This document shows positions 6,207 to 12,230 of a stretch of 14,425 nucleotides of DNA, piece after piece; position 1 is the first letter of the stretch, and every line of letters begins with the position of its first letter. The notes beneath the pieces are model-generated. The model was given only the letters and a program-made list of their open reading frames with translations, had not been told where the DNA came from and did no database searches. The DNA comes from ARS1285 sp039796495 (GTDB lineage Archaea; Nanobdellota; Nanobdellia; Pacearchaeales; GW2011-AR1), in the NCBI GenBank assembly GCA_039796495.1, contig JBDKJQ010000014.1, positions 1 through 14,425 on the forward strand, in the 5' to 3' direction. The translations under genes and the position numbers were made by a program.

Positions 6207-8354
6207 CTATCGTAGTTTCCCTTCTCGCTTCAAAAAATCATCAATAAATTTTTTGCTCTTCTCATGGTCAACAATCTGCTTCACTTCATAATAGTCCACA
6301 CTTCCTTCACTGAATTTGTCCGCTTTTAAGCCGACTGTTTTTTCATACGCTTCTTTGGATATGAGTATTTTTTTGTCGGCAATATCGGCAAGTTTTTTTG
6401 CGAGGATGACGCTGTTACCGAGTGCAGTAAATTTCAATTTTTTATGTTCAACGCTACCGATGATCTCACCAGTATGAATGCCAATACCAAACTCAATTTT
6501 TTCCCGGAACTTTCGGTTGTATTCCTTTAGGACTTCAAAAATTTGTTCTGCAGTTTTTGCTGCAGTAAGCTCTATCGATCCATTCCCGCCCATCAGCGGC
6601 GTGAAAATAGCGTAAATAAAGTTAGCGTGCTCATACACTGCACCTTTTTTTTCATAGATTGATTCAACTGCTTTTTCAATATGCTGTCGGGTCTCTCTGC
6701 CGATTGAATTTTTTATTTTCAATATCATCACCGCTGCCTTTTCGCGTTTTCCTGTTGAAACCATTCCCTGTTCAGCACGTGCAGGTCCAGGAGTGTATAT
6801 AATTGCAGGATCTATCTTTTTTTCCTGCGATGACACAGGCATGCTCGACATGGTTTTCACTGCCGATGAACTGTTCATGCCACTGCTCTGCTCACCATAA
6901 TAAGCATAAGATTTTTTCTTGAACCGGCTCCTTAATAAAAACAAAACAACAAGCACAATAATTACTGCTAAAAAAATCCATATGATAGGATTCTTCATGA
7001 AAAGGAATGATCGTCCACCTGAAACCGGATCAACACGCAACGCATAGCCAGTCAGCATAACGCCGGCTTGATTCAATTCGGTTTCTCCATCGGTGATCTT
7101 GACAGTATACAGATCATTATAGCCGGTTAATTTGAACTGTTCACTCTCTCCCAATTCAAGATCAATGCGTTTCACAAAAGTCTTGTCATTTAACCCAACT
7201 TCAATATCTTTATGGTACGGGATATTGCCAATATTAGTCACCGTCACGGTCTGCTCATTGAGCGTAAAAGAGATGATTGCTTTCTCCGCAACATAAAATT
7301 TTTTAAGAACGTTAAGTTCATTGCTCTTCGCCTCGATTTCATAATAGCCGGCAACAGTATCAGTAGGAAGTGCGTACGAAACCGTCTCTTCAGATTTAAC
7401 AATATTCTCAAACACCCGATTGCCGTCCTTATCCCATATGATAACAGAAATATCCTCTTCAATAGCAGTTCCTGACTGGTCCAATGCCACTGGTTTGAAT
7501 TCAAGTGTTTCTCCCGAATTAAAATTCTGTTTGTTTAATGCAACATCAACTGACTTCAAGATTTGAAATACCTGCACACTAGCAATAGCAGCCCCTCCGC
7601 TTGCTTTTTCTCCTGCAATCGTCTCATATACAAAAACATCCATCCGATAATTTCCCGCACCCGTATCATCAGCCAATAAGATAGGCACAGAAAATTCTCC
7701 CTGATCTACTTTTCCGTAATGCTTTGAAGTTTGAACAGAAGCATCAACAGCAGTATCAGTTGTCTCAGTGTCAGTATCACTTGTTTCATCAGTCACACCA
7801 GTATCTGTTTCTTCATCGTCAGTTGCAGCATCCTCAGTCGTTTCCATAGGCGCAACAACAGCCGCTTGCAATAAAGGAATCTGAACTTCCACCTCTCCAT
7901 TAACAACATCTCCGTTCATGCGCTTGACACTTCCTGAGACAACAATCTCCTCACCGGGATTAGCAAAAAAACTTTCGCTATGCAGGACAACGTTTAATCG
8001 TCGGGAAATATCAAACTGATCGCTCTTTCGTGTATCCCCGCCGTATTCAGATAAAAAATAACACGTCCCCTCAACCTGATTGATAGTATGAGCGTTCAGC
8101 GGAAGTTTCACAACCGTTTTTCCCAATTCATCAGGATAATTGTTGAATGCAAGTACATTCACCTCGCTGCAGAAAAGCGTTGTTTTAATGAGTCTTCCTT
8201 CTATAATAGGGTCAACCGTGATGTCGACGGTTATCATCTCTCCGAGATTATACGTGTTAGTTAATCCTGAAAAATAAATCCCTGCAGAAACAACGTTCAA
8301 GAAGAAGATAACCGATACTACAAAAAAAACCGACACCAAACTTCTCTTTTTCAT
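6207..8354 (-). CDS. Membrane protein with extracytoplasmic beta-rich region and degenerate class III cyclase domain
   Basis: A 715-residue protein. Residues 1-24 are a signal peptide or anchor. Residues 25-450 are beta-rich, probably several Ig-like or macroglobulin-like domains (repeated G-E-E-I-V-V-S-G-S and G-E-T-L-E-F-type strands), interrupted by a Thr/Asp/Glu linker (171-206). Residues 455-475 form one membrane helix. A cytoplasmic linker (480-535) leads to an adenylate/guanylate cyclase-like domain (about 538-695), recognisable from F-G-I-G-I-H-T-G-E-I-I-G-S (622-634) and A-L-G-N-S-V-I-L-A-K-K-L (644-655). The two metal-binding aspartates of active cyclases are not seen where expected: the F-x-D-I segment reads L-K-I-K (545-548) and the G-D segment reads H-A (576-577). 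The G-D-T-V-N-x-A-x-R motif has become G-N-S-V-I-L-A-K-K. It is therefore probably a non-catalytic signalling or sensor module. A TATA box (about 8374-8384) lies 25 nt before the ATG. Confidence 0.72.
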   Translation of the reverse strand: MKKRSLVSVFFVVSVIFFLNVVSAGIYFSGLTNTYNLGEMITVDITVDPIIEGRLIKTTLFCSEVNVLAFNNYPDELGKTVVKLPLNAHTINQVEGTCYFLSEYGGDTRKSDQFDISRRLNVVLHSESFFANPGEEIVVSGSVKRMNGDVVNGEVEVQIPLLQAAVVAPMETTEDAATDDEETDTGVTDETSDTDTETTDTAVDASVQTSKHYGKVDQGEFSVPILLADDTGAGNYRMDVFVYETIAGEKASGGAAIASVQVFQILKSVDVALNKQNFNSGETLEFKPVALDQSGTAIEEDISVIIWDKDGNRVFENIVKSEETVSYALPTDTVAGYYEIEAKSNELNVLKKFYVAEKAIISFTLNEQTVTVTNIGNIPYHKDIEVGLNDKTFVKRIDLELGESEQFKLTGYNDLYTVKITDGETELNQAGVMLTGYALRVDPVSGGRSFLFMKNPIIWIFLAVIIVLVVLFLLRSRFKKKSYAYYGEQSSGMNSSSAVKTMSSMPVSSQEKKIDPAIIYTPGPARAEQGMVSTGKREKAAVMILKIKNSIGRETRQHIEKAVESIYEKKGAVYEHANFIYAIFTPLMGGNGSIELTAAKTAEQIFEVLKEYNRKFREKIEFGIGIHTGEIIGSVEHKKLKFTALGNSVILAKKLADIADKKILISKEAYEKTVGLKADKFSEGSVDYYEVKQIVDHEKSKKFIDDFLKREGKLR
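7737..7844 (-). repeat. Low-complexity Thr/Asp/Glu-rich coding segment
   Basis: Within the cyclase-like gene, residues 171-206 are almost entirely Thr, Asp, Glu, Ser, Val and Ala, encoded by near-repeating units (variants of TCAGT and ATCAG on the plus strand). It is likely an extended extracytoplasmic spacer between beta domains and may vary in length between strains. Confidence 0.6.
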
Positions 8355-8373
8355 TGTATTTCTAGCAAAATAA

Positions 8374-8384
8374 TATATATAAAG
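8374..8384 (-). promoter_or_regulatory. TATA box of the cyclase-like/SET operon
   Basis: CTTTATATATA on the minus strand, centred about 25 nt upstream of the ATG at 8354. Confidence 0.55.
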
Positions 8385-8453
8385 TTTATGAGGGTGATTT
8401 TAGAGCGGTTGAGAAGAATAAAAACAAATAATTAATGATTATCCGGTAAACAA

Positions 8454-8459
8454 TTATAA
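8454..8459 (+). promoter_or_regulatory. TATA box for a putative small RNA
   Basis: TTATAA followed by G, identical to the core boxes of the enolase, thrS and MazG genes. No open reading frame starts 25 nt downstream. Instead the expected initiation point (about 8482) falls at the first base pair of a folded region starting at 8483. Confidence 0.4.
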
Positions 8460-8481
8460 GATTTCCTTATCAAAAAAACAA

Positions 8482-8581
8482 TGTGCCACCCACACTTAAA
8501 AGTGTGGGTTTGTGGAAACAAAAAGCATTTTACTATCTTATAAAAATTTGAAAATGCTTTTTGTTTCGGGCACTTGTTTTT
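8482..8581 (+). ncRNA. Putative structured small RNA (three-way junction)
   Basis: No coding frame fits here. The strand folds as a closed three-way junction. P1 pairs GTGCC (8483-8487) with GGCAC (8569-8573). P2 is a 9-bp hairpin (8488-8496 with 8501-8509) with a TAAA loop. P3 is a perfect 17-bp stem (8515-8531 with 8551-8567) with a 19-nt loop. P1 is followed by TTGTTTTT (8574-8581), a possible archaeal oligo-U termination signal. A TTATAA box centred at 8456.5 predicts initiation at about 8482, the very start of P1. It resembles no RNA family I know. The alternative is that these hairpins are ends of an IS200/IS605-type element. It lies upstream of, not inside, the trpS transcript, so it is not a trpS leader. 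Confidence 0.4.
8515..8567. repeat. 17-bp perfect inverted repeat with central TATA box
   Basis: The arm GAAACAAAAAGCATTTT (8515-8531) is the exact reverse complement of 8551-8567. The 19-bp spacer contains TTATAA (8538-8543) at the dyad centre. A start site 25.5 nt from that box would fall at the outer end of an arm on either strand. Confidence 0.8.
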
Positions 8582-8589
8582 AGGATGAT

Positions 8590-8650
8590 CCAAAATCTAA
8601 AACACTAAAGCTACGACCACATTCTAAAGAATGTGGTTTTAGATTTATGG
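8590..8650 (+). repeat. Nested stem-loop with TAAA tetraloop
   Basis: The outer stem pairs AAATCTAAAA (8593-8602) with TTTTAGATTT (8637-8646) and is extended by CCA/TGG (8590-8592, 8648-8650) past one bulged A. The inner hairpin pairs CCACATTC (8617-8624) with GAATGTGG (8629-8636) around a TAAA loop; its ninth pair (A8616-T8637) competes with the outer stem. The inner hairpin has the same design as the one at 8488-8509 (stem starting ACC, 9 bp, TAAA loop). The two could be paired left and right subterminal hairpins of an IS200/IS605-type element, or two domains of one RNA. Confidence 0.6.
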
Positions 8651-8680
8651 ACATAAAAAATTCTAAGTACTCTCAGAAGA

Positions 8681-8690
8681 TTTAAATAAT
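8681..8690 (+). promoter_or_regulatory. TATA box of trpS
   Basis: TTTAAATAAT centred about 25 nt upstream of the trpS ATG at 8710. The transcript is predicted to be leaderless, so the structured region upstream is outside the mRNA. Confidence 0.55.
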
Positions 8691-8709
8691 TCTTTTTCTT
8701 TTCACACAG

Positions 8710-9840
8710 ATGAAAAAGGTTGTTTCAAAAAATGCAGTCACACCATGGGAAGTCAAGGGAAGTATTGATTATGAGAAGCTGATTAAGGATTTTGGTGTAG
8801 AGAAAATTGATGATAAACTTCTTGAAAGAATAAAAAAACACGCTAAAGAAATTCATTTTATGTTGCGCAGGAAAGTTTTTTTTGCCGGCAGAGATTTAAA
8901 ATGGCTGCTGGATGAATATGAAAAGGGAGATACATTTTTTTTATATACAGGACGAGCACCCTCTGGAAATGTTCATTTAGGCCATTTATTGCCATGGATT
9001 TTTACAAAATGGCTGCAGGAAAAATTTGACGTTGAATTATGGTTCCAATTCCCTGATGAAGAAAAATTTCTTTTTAAAAAAGATCTTGAGTTTAAGGAGA
9101 CCGAAAGATATCTTCATGAGAATATGCTTGATGTTATTGCACTCGGGTTTGATCCTAAGAAAACTCATTTTATTATTGATACACAACATGCCAATCTCAT
9201 GTACAAGCCAGCATGTCAGGTTGCAAAAAAAATTACTTTTTCAATGGTAAAAACTTCTTTTGGCCTTACTGACCATAATAATATCGGAAGCATTTTCTAT
9301 ACCTCGATGCAAGCGGTTCCCGCTTTTTTACCATCGATATTGAACGGAAAGAATATTCCTTGTGTTATTCCTCATGCAATTGATCAGGATCCGCATTTTA
9401 GATTAACAAGGGATATTCTGCCTAAGTTAGGATATTACAAGCCTGCTTCAATCCAATGTATCTTTCTTCCTCCATTAAGTGGAAGCAATGGAAAAATGTC
9501 CTCATCAGAAGGGCATGCAATTTTTACAACAGACTCCCCCGCAGAAGTCAAGGAAAAGATAAACAAGTACGCATTCAGCGGCGGACAGGCAACCTTAGAG
9601 GAACACCGCCAAAAAGGCGGAAATCCCGACATCGACGTATGCTATCAATACTTGCGAATGCTCCTGGAAGAAGACGATAAAAAGCTGGAAAAAATATATA
9701 ATGACTACAAAAACGGAAAGTTAACCACCGGAGATTTGAAAAAATACACGATAGATAAAGTCAATATATTTCTCGCACATCATCAAAAAGAGCGAGAGAA
9801 AGCAAGAAAAAGAGTCGATGAATTTGTGTACAAGGGCTAA
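8710..9840 (+). CDS. trpS: Tryptophanyl-tRNA synthetase, archaeal/eukaryal type
   Basis: A 376-residue class I aminoacyl-tRNA synthetase that charges tRNA-Trp with tryptophan in the cytoplasm. The N-terminus has the archaeal signature V-T-P-W-E-V-x-G-x-I-D-Y (10-21). The ATP-binding signatures are H-L-G-H (89-92, the HIGH motif) and K-M-S-S-S (262-266). Between them, T-G-R-x-P-S-G (80-86) and A-I-D-Q-D-P-H-F-R-L-T-R-D (223-235) are characteristic of the archaeal/eukaryal TrpRS group rather than TyrRS. The C-terminal segment F-S-G-G-Q-A-T-L-E-E-H-R-Q-K-G-G-N (289-305) is the conserved helical region after KMSKS in the same group. The length is normal for archaea. The ATG at 8710 has a TATA box 25 nt upstream and no Shine-Dalgarno site, indicating a leaderless mRNA. 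The enolase gene follows after 38 nt with its own TATA box. Confidence 0.95.
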   Translation: MKKVVSKNAVTPWEVKGSIDYEKLIKDFGVEKIDDKLLERIKKHAKEIHFMLRRKVFFAGRDLKWLLDEYEKGDTFFLYTGRAPSGNVHLGHLLPWIFTKWLQEKFDVELWFQFPDEEKFLFKKDLEFKETERYLHENMLDVIALGFDPKKTHFIIDTQHANLMYKPACQVAKKITFSMVKTSFGLTDHNNIGSIFYTSMQAVPAFLPSILNGKNIPCVIPHAIDQDPHFRLTRDILPKLGYYKPASIQCIFLPPLSGSNGKMSSSEGHAIFTTDSPAEVKEKINKYAFSGGQATLEEHRQKGGNPDIDVCYQYLRMLLEEDDKKLEKIYNDYKNGKLTTGDLKKYTIDKVNIFLAHHQKEREKARKRVDEFVYKG

Positions 9841-9850
9841 AATAAAACAT

Positions 9851-9856
9851 TTATAA
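9851..9856 (+). promoter_or_regulatory. TATA box of the enolase gene
   Basis: TTATAA centred 25.5 nt upstream of the ATG at 9879, within the 38-nt gap after trpS. Confidence 0.6.
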
Positions 9857-9878
9857 GTTTCTTTTTCTTTCTTTAGTC

Positions 9879-11075
9879 ATGTTCATTAAAGAGGTTCATG
9901 CAAAAGAAATTCTCGACTCCCGAAAAATACCGACGATAGAAGTATCAATTATCACGGACGCAGGAAAGTCAACAGCATCAGTTCCAAGCGGCACTTCCAC
10001 CGGAAAATACGAAGCAATAGAATTAAGAAACAAACAAGGAAGTGTGCAGCCTGCAATCAAAAACATACAAAATATAATCACGCCAAGAATAATAAATAAA
10101 AATTTCAAAGACCAACAAGAAATTGATAATCTTCTAATAAAGCTTGACGGGACAAACAATAAAAAAAGAGTAGGAGCTAATGCAATTCTTGCAATAAGCA
10201 TGGCAGTATGCAGAGCATTTGCGCAAGAAAATAAAACGCAGTTATACAATTATCTTAAGCAAATCTCAAAAACTAAAAATAAATTAAAAATGCCCCGACC
10301 CTTAATGCTCATATTCGAAGGCGGAAAACATGCAGAAGCTAATTCAGACATCCAGGAGTATATGATCATCCCTCATGAAAAAACTTTTAAAGAAAATGTT
10401 AAGACAGGCAAAAAAATATACAAACAGATCGGCACAGTTCTCAAAAAAAATAATTTTAATAAAATGACGGGCATGGAAGGAGCGTATTATAGCCTTGGAA
10501 ACGAGCTATCCATAGAACTCGTCTCAAAAGTAATAAAAAAAGTGAATCCAAAAACAAAGATTGCAATTGACGTTGCAGCATCAGAATTTTTTAAAGATAA
10601 TCACTACATTCTTGAAAGAAAAAAAGTAAGCAGCACAGAATTATCAGAATGGTACGAGCAATTGCTCAAAAACTTTCCGATTGCATCAATTGAAGACCCC
10701 TTTGATCAAGATGATGAAAACACCTGGAAGTTATTCAACAAAAAACAGGGGGGAGAGACAATGATCGTCGGAGATGACTTTCTCACTACAAATCCAAGCA
10801 GAATAAAAAAGGCAATCAAAGAAAAAGCATGTAATGCAATGATACTAAAAATCAACCAAATTGGAACAATAACTGAAGCAATCAGTGCAGCCCAACTTGC
10901 ACAAAAAGCAGGCTGGAAAGTAATCGTCAGCCACCGCAGCGGTGAAACACAAGACAGCTTTATCGCTGATCTTGCCGTCGGCATTGGCGCAGATTTTGTT
11001 AAAATTGGGGCACCTTCGCAAAAAGAGCGCATGACAAAATATGATCGTCTGATGAAAATTGAGAAGGAAATTTGA
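9879..11075 (+). CDS. eno: Enolase (phosphopyruvate hydratase), divergent
   Basis: A 398-residue enolase that interconverts 2-phosphoglycerate and phosphoenolpyruvate, slightly shorter than the usual 410-435. Conserved parts are A-K-E-I-L-D-S-R (8-15), P-S-G-T-S-T-G (36-42), G-G-K-H-A-E (148-153) with D-I-Q-E-Y-M-I-I-P (157-165), metal ligands D231 (I-D-V-A-A-S-E), E272 (S-I-E-D-P-F) and D299 (V-G-D-D), catalytic Lys K324 (I-L-K-I-N-Q-I-G-T), and S-H-R-S-G-E-T-Q-D-S-F-I-A-D-L-A-V (351-367). Departures from the usual consensus are R-K-I-P-T for R-G-N-P-T (15-19), E-G-G for N-G-G (147-149), G-M-E-G-A for G-D-E-G-G (198-202) and K-I-G-A-P for K-T-G-A-P (375-379). The acid positions E160 and E200 are kept, so activity is likely. 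The ATG has a TTATAA box 25.5 nt upstream. A membrane-protein gene follows closely. Confidence 0.9.
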   Translation: MFIKEVHAKEILDSRKIPTIEVSIITDAGKSTASVPSGTSTGKYEAIELRNKQGSVQPAIKNIQNIITPRIINKNFKDQQEIDNLLIKLDGTNNKKRVGANAILAISMAVCRAFAQENKTQLYNYLKQISKTKNKLKMPRPLMLIFEGGKHAEANSDIQEYMIIPHEKTFKENVKTGKKIYKQIGTVLKKNNFNKMTGMEGAYYSLGNELSIELVSKVIKKVNPKTKIAIDVAASEFFKDNHYILERKKVSSTELSEWYEQLLKNFPIASIEDPFDQDDENTWKLFNKKQGGETMIVGDDFLTTNPSRIKKAIKEKACNAMILKINQIGTITEAISAAQLAQKAGWKVIVSHRSGETQDSFIADLAVGIGADFVKIGAPSQKERMTKYDRLMKIEKEI

Positions 11076-11078
11076 AAG

Positions 11079-11088
11079 CTATAAAAAG
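11079..11088 (+). promoter_or_regulatory. Putative TATA box of the membrane-protein gene
   Basis: CTATAAAAAG centred about 24.5 nt before the ATG at 11108, immediately after the enolase stop codon. It is the reason for choosing that ATG over the TTG at 11072. Confidence 0.4.
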
Positions 11089-11107
11089 AAAGGTCCCTTT
11101 ATATCAG

Positions 11108-11716
11108 ATGGAAAAACCCAGGGATACCCTCATCAACACGCTCGGAATAATTTTCTTCATGCTTGCGCTTGCAGCAGTGATTAACACAATCTATCAAAAA
11201 AATCCAGAAGGAATAGTATGGCTTTGTTACATAGGATTATTTATTATTTCAGTCGGCATGCTCTTCAAAAATGATACACTCATAGTCAGCCAATTAAACA
11301 TTCTCGCAATTCCGTTAAGCATCTGGATAATCGACTTTTTTTCCTATTTTTACCTCGGAAACACAGGGCAGACGATCCTCGGAATCACCGAATATATGTT
11401 TACCGAAGGTAATCTGTTCAGCAAAATAATCAGCCTCCAGCATTTTTTCACAATCCCTTTCTCCCTGGGTGTGCTTTCAATCATCAAGATAAAACAAAAA
11501 CATGCCTGGATTTTCAGTACGATTCAACTTGCAATAATTTTCACTATCTCTCGCCTCTTCACATCGCCCGAAAAAAATATCAATTATGTATTCAGGTTTG
11601 CAGAATATGATTTGATTTCACCCTCGCTCTATCCATTGGCATGGTTCGCAGTATTCTTTCTGATGGTAGTAATTACAGAGGTTATTCTAATAAAATTAGT
11701 TTCAGAAAAAGATTAA
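11108..11716 (+). CDS. Multi-spanning membrane protein of unknown function
   Basis: A 202-residue, strongly hydrophobic protein with about six membrane segments (roughly 8-29, 36-52, 59-80, 108-128, 134-150 and 174-197). I do not recognise the family. Notable soluble-loop motifs are Y-L-G-N-T-G-Q (82-88), an S-L-Q-H-F-F (109-114) at the start of the fourth segment, and S-P-E-K-N-I-N-Y-V-F (153-162) between the fifth and sixth. No catalytic signature is obvious. Two starts are possible. The ATG at 11108 has a TATA-like box centred 24.5 nt upstream, as for other genes here. A TTG at 11072 would add 12 basic residues and overlap the enolase stop by 4 nt (TTGA), with GAGAAGG upstream as a weak ribosome site, implying translational coupling. 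The 3' end overlaps the convergent peroxiredoxin gene by 4 nt. Confidence 0.65.
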   Translation: MEKPRDTLINTLGIIFFMLALAAVINTIYQKNPEGIVWLCYIGLFIISVGMLFKNDTLIVSQLNILAIPLSIWIIDFFSYFYLGNTGQTILGITEYMFTEGNLFSKIISLQHFFTIPFSLGVLSIIKIKQKHAWIFSTIQLAIIFTISRLFTSPEKNINYVFRFAEYDLISPSLYPLAWFAVFFLMVVITEVILIKLVSEKD

Positions 11717-12180
11717 TTACGTATAGTTTTCAAAAACTCCATAACCTCATCTGCATGTCCATTGGCAGAAACCCCTTCAAAAACTTTCACTATGTTCCCC
11801 CGCTGAATAATAAACGTCGTCCGTTTAATCCCCAAGAAATTTTTCCCTAAAAAAATTTTCTCTCCGTACACCCCATATTTTTTGCACACAATAAAATCAG
11901 GATCGGAAAGCAACGTAACCTTCAAATTATGTTTATCGCAAAATTTCCTTTTTGTTTCCTCATTCCCACCGGAAATACCAATTACCTCAGCCCCTAATTT
12001 CCTCAATGCAGCCAGTTGAGCACTAAACTCAATTGCCTCTATCGTACATCCGGAAGTATCATCCTTCGGATAAAAATAAACAATAACAAAAGATGATCGT
12101 ATTTTCGATAGTGTGTGAACCCTGCCCTCTTTATCCTTAAGCGAAAAATCAGGCGCAGGAGTATTTTCTTGCAGAACCAT
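11713..12180 (-). CDS. bcp: Peroxiredoxin, PrxQ/Bcp type
   Basis: A 155-residue thioredoxin-fold peroxidase that reduces hydrogen peroxide and organic hydroperoxides in the cytoplasm using a thiol donor. Evidence is A-P-D-F-S-L (9-14), Y-F-Y-P-K-D-D-T-S-G-C-T (35-46) with peroxidatic Cys C45 and T42, and R120 in K-R-T-T-F-I-I, the conserved active-site Arg. The resolving Cys found five residues later in E. coli Bcp is replaced by Ile (I50). C81 instead lies 36 residues after C45, the spacing known from the PrxQ subgroup whose resolving Cys is in helix alpha3 (as in Xanthomonas PrxQ). C99 is a third cysteine. The usual T-P-G-C is T-S-G-C here. The gene is convergent with the membrane-protein gene (4-nt 3' overlap) and divergent from thrS, with which it seems to share a TATA box. 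Confidence 0.92.
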   Translation of the reverse strand: MVLQENTPAPDFSLKDKEGRVHTLSKIRSSFVIVYFYPKDDTSGCTIEAIEFSAQLAALRKLGAEVIGISGGNEETKRKFCDKHNLKVTLLSDPDFIVCKKYGVYGEKIFLGKNFLGIKRTTFIIQRGNIVKVFEGVSANGHADEVMEFLKTIRN

Positions 12181-12202
12181 TCAAAAAGAAGAATCCCAAA
12201 AC

Positions 12203-12208
12203 TTATAA
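12203..12208. promoter_or_regulatory. Shared bidirectional TATA box between bcp and thrS
   Basis: TTATAA, a perfect palindrome, lies exactly midway between the two start codons: 25.5 nt from its centre to the thrS ATG (12231) and 25.5 nt to the bcp ATG (12180). The intergenic region is only 50 nt and no other TATA-like box is at a suitable distance for either gene. Confidence 0.65.
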
Positions 12209-12230
12209 ATGTTTTATTTCTTATTGAGGT

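Noticed and set aside
7737..7844. CRISPR-like or tandem DNA repeat
   Set aside because: The near-repeats are codons of a Thr/Asp/Glu-rich linker in an open frame and lack regular repeat-spacer spacing.
8483..8650. tRNA-dependent leader or attenuator of trpS
   Set aside because: The trpS TATA box (8681-8690) is downstream of these structures, so they are not in the trpS mRNA; T-box leaders are bacterial and none of their motifs is present.
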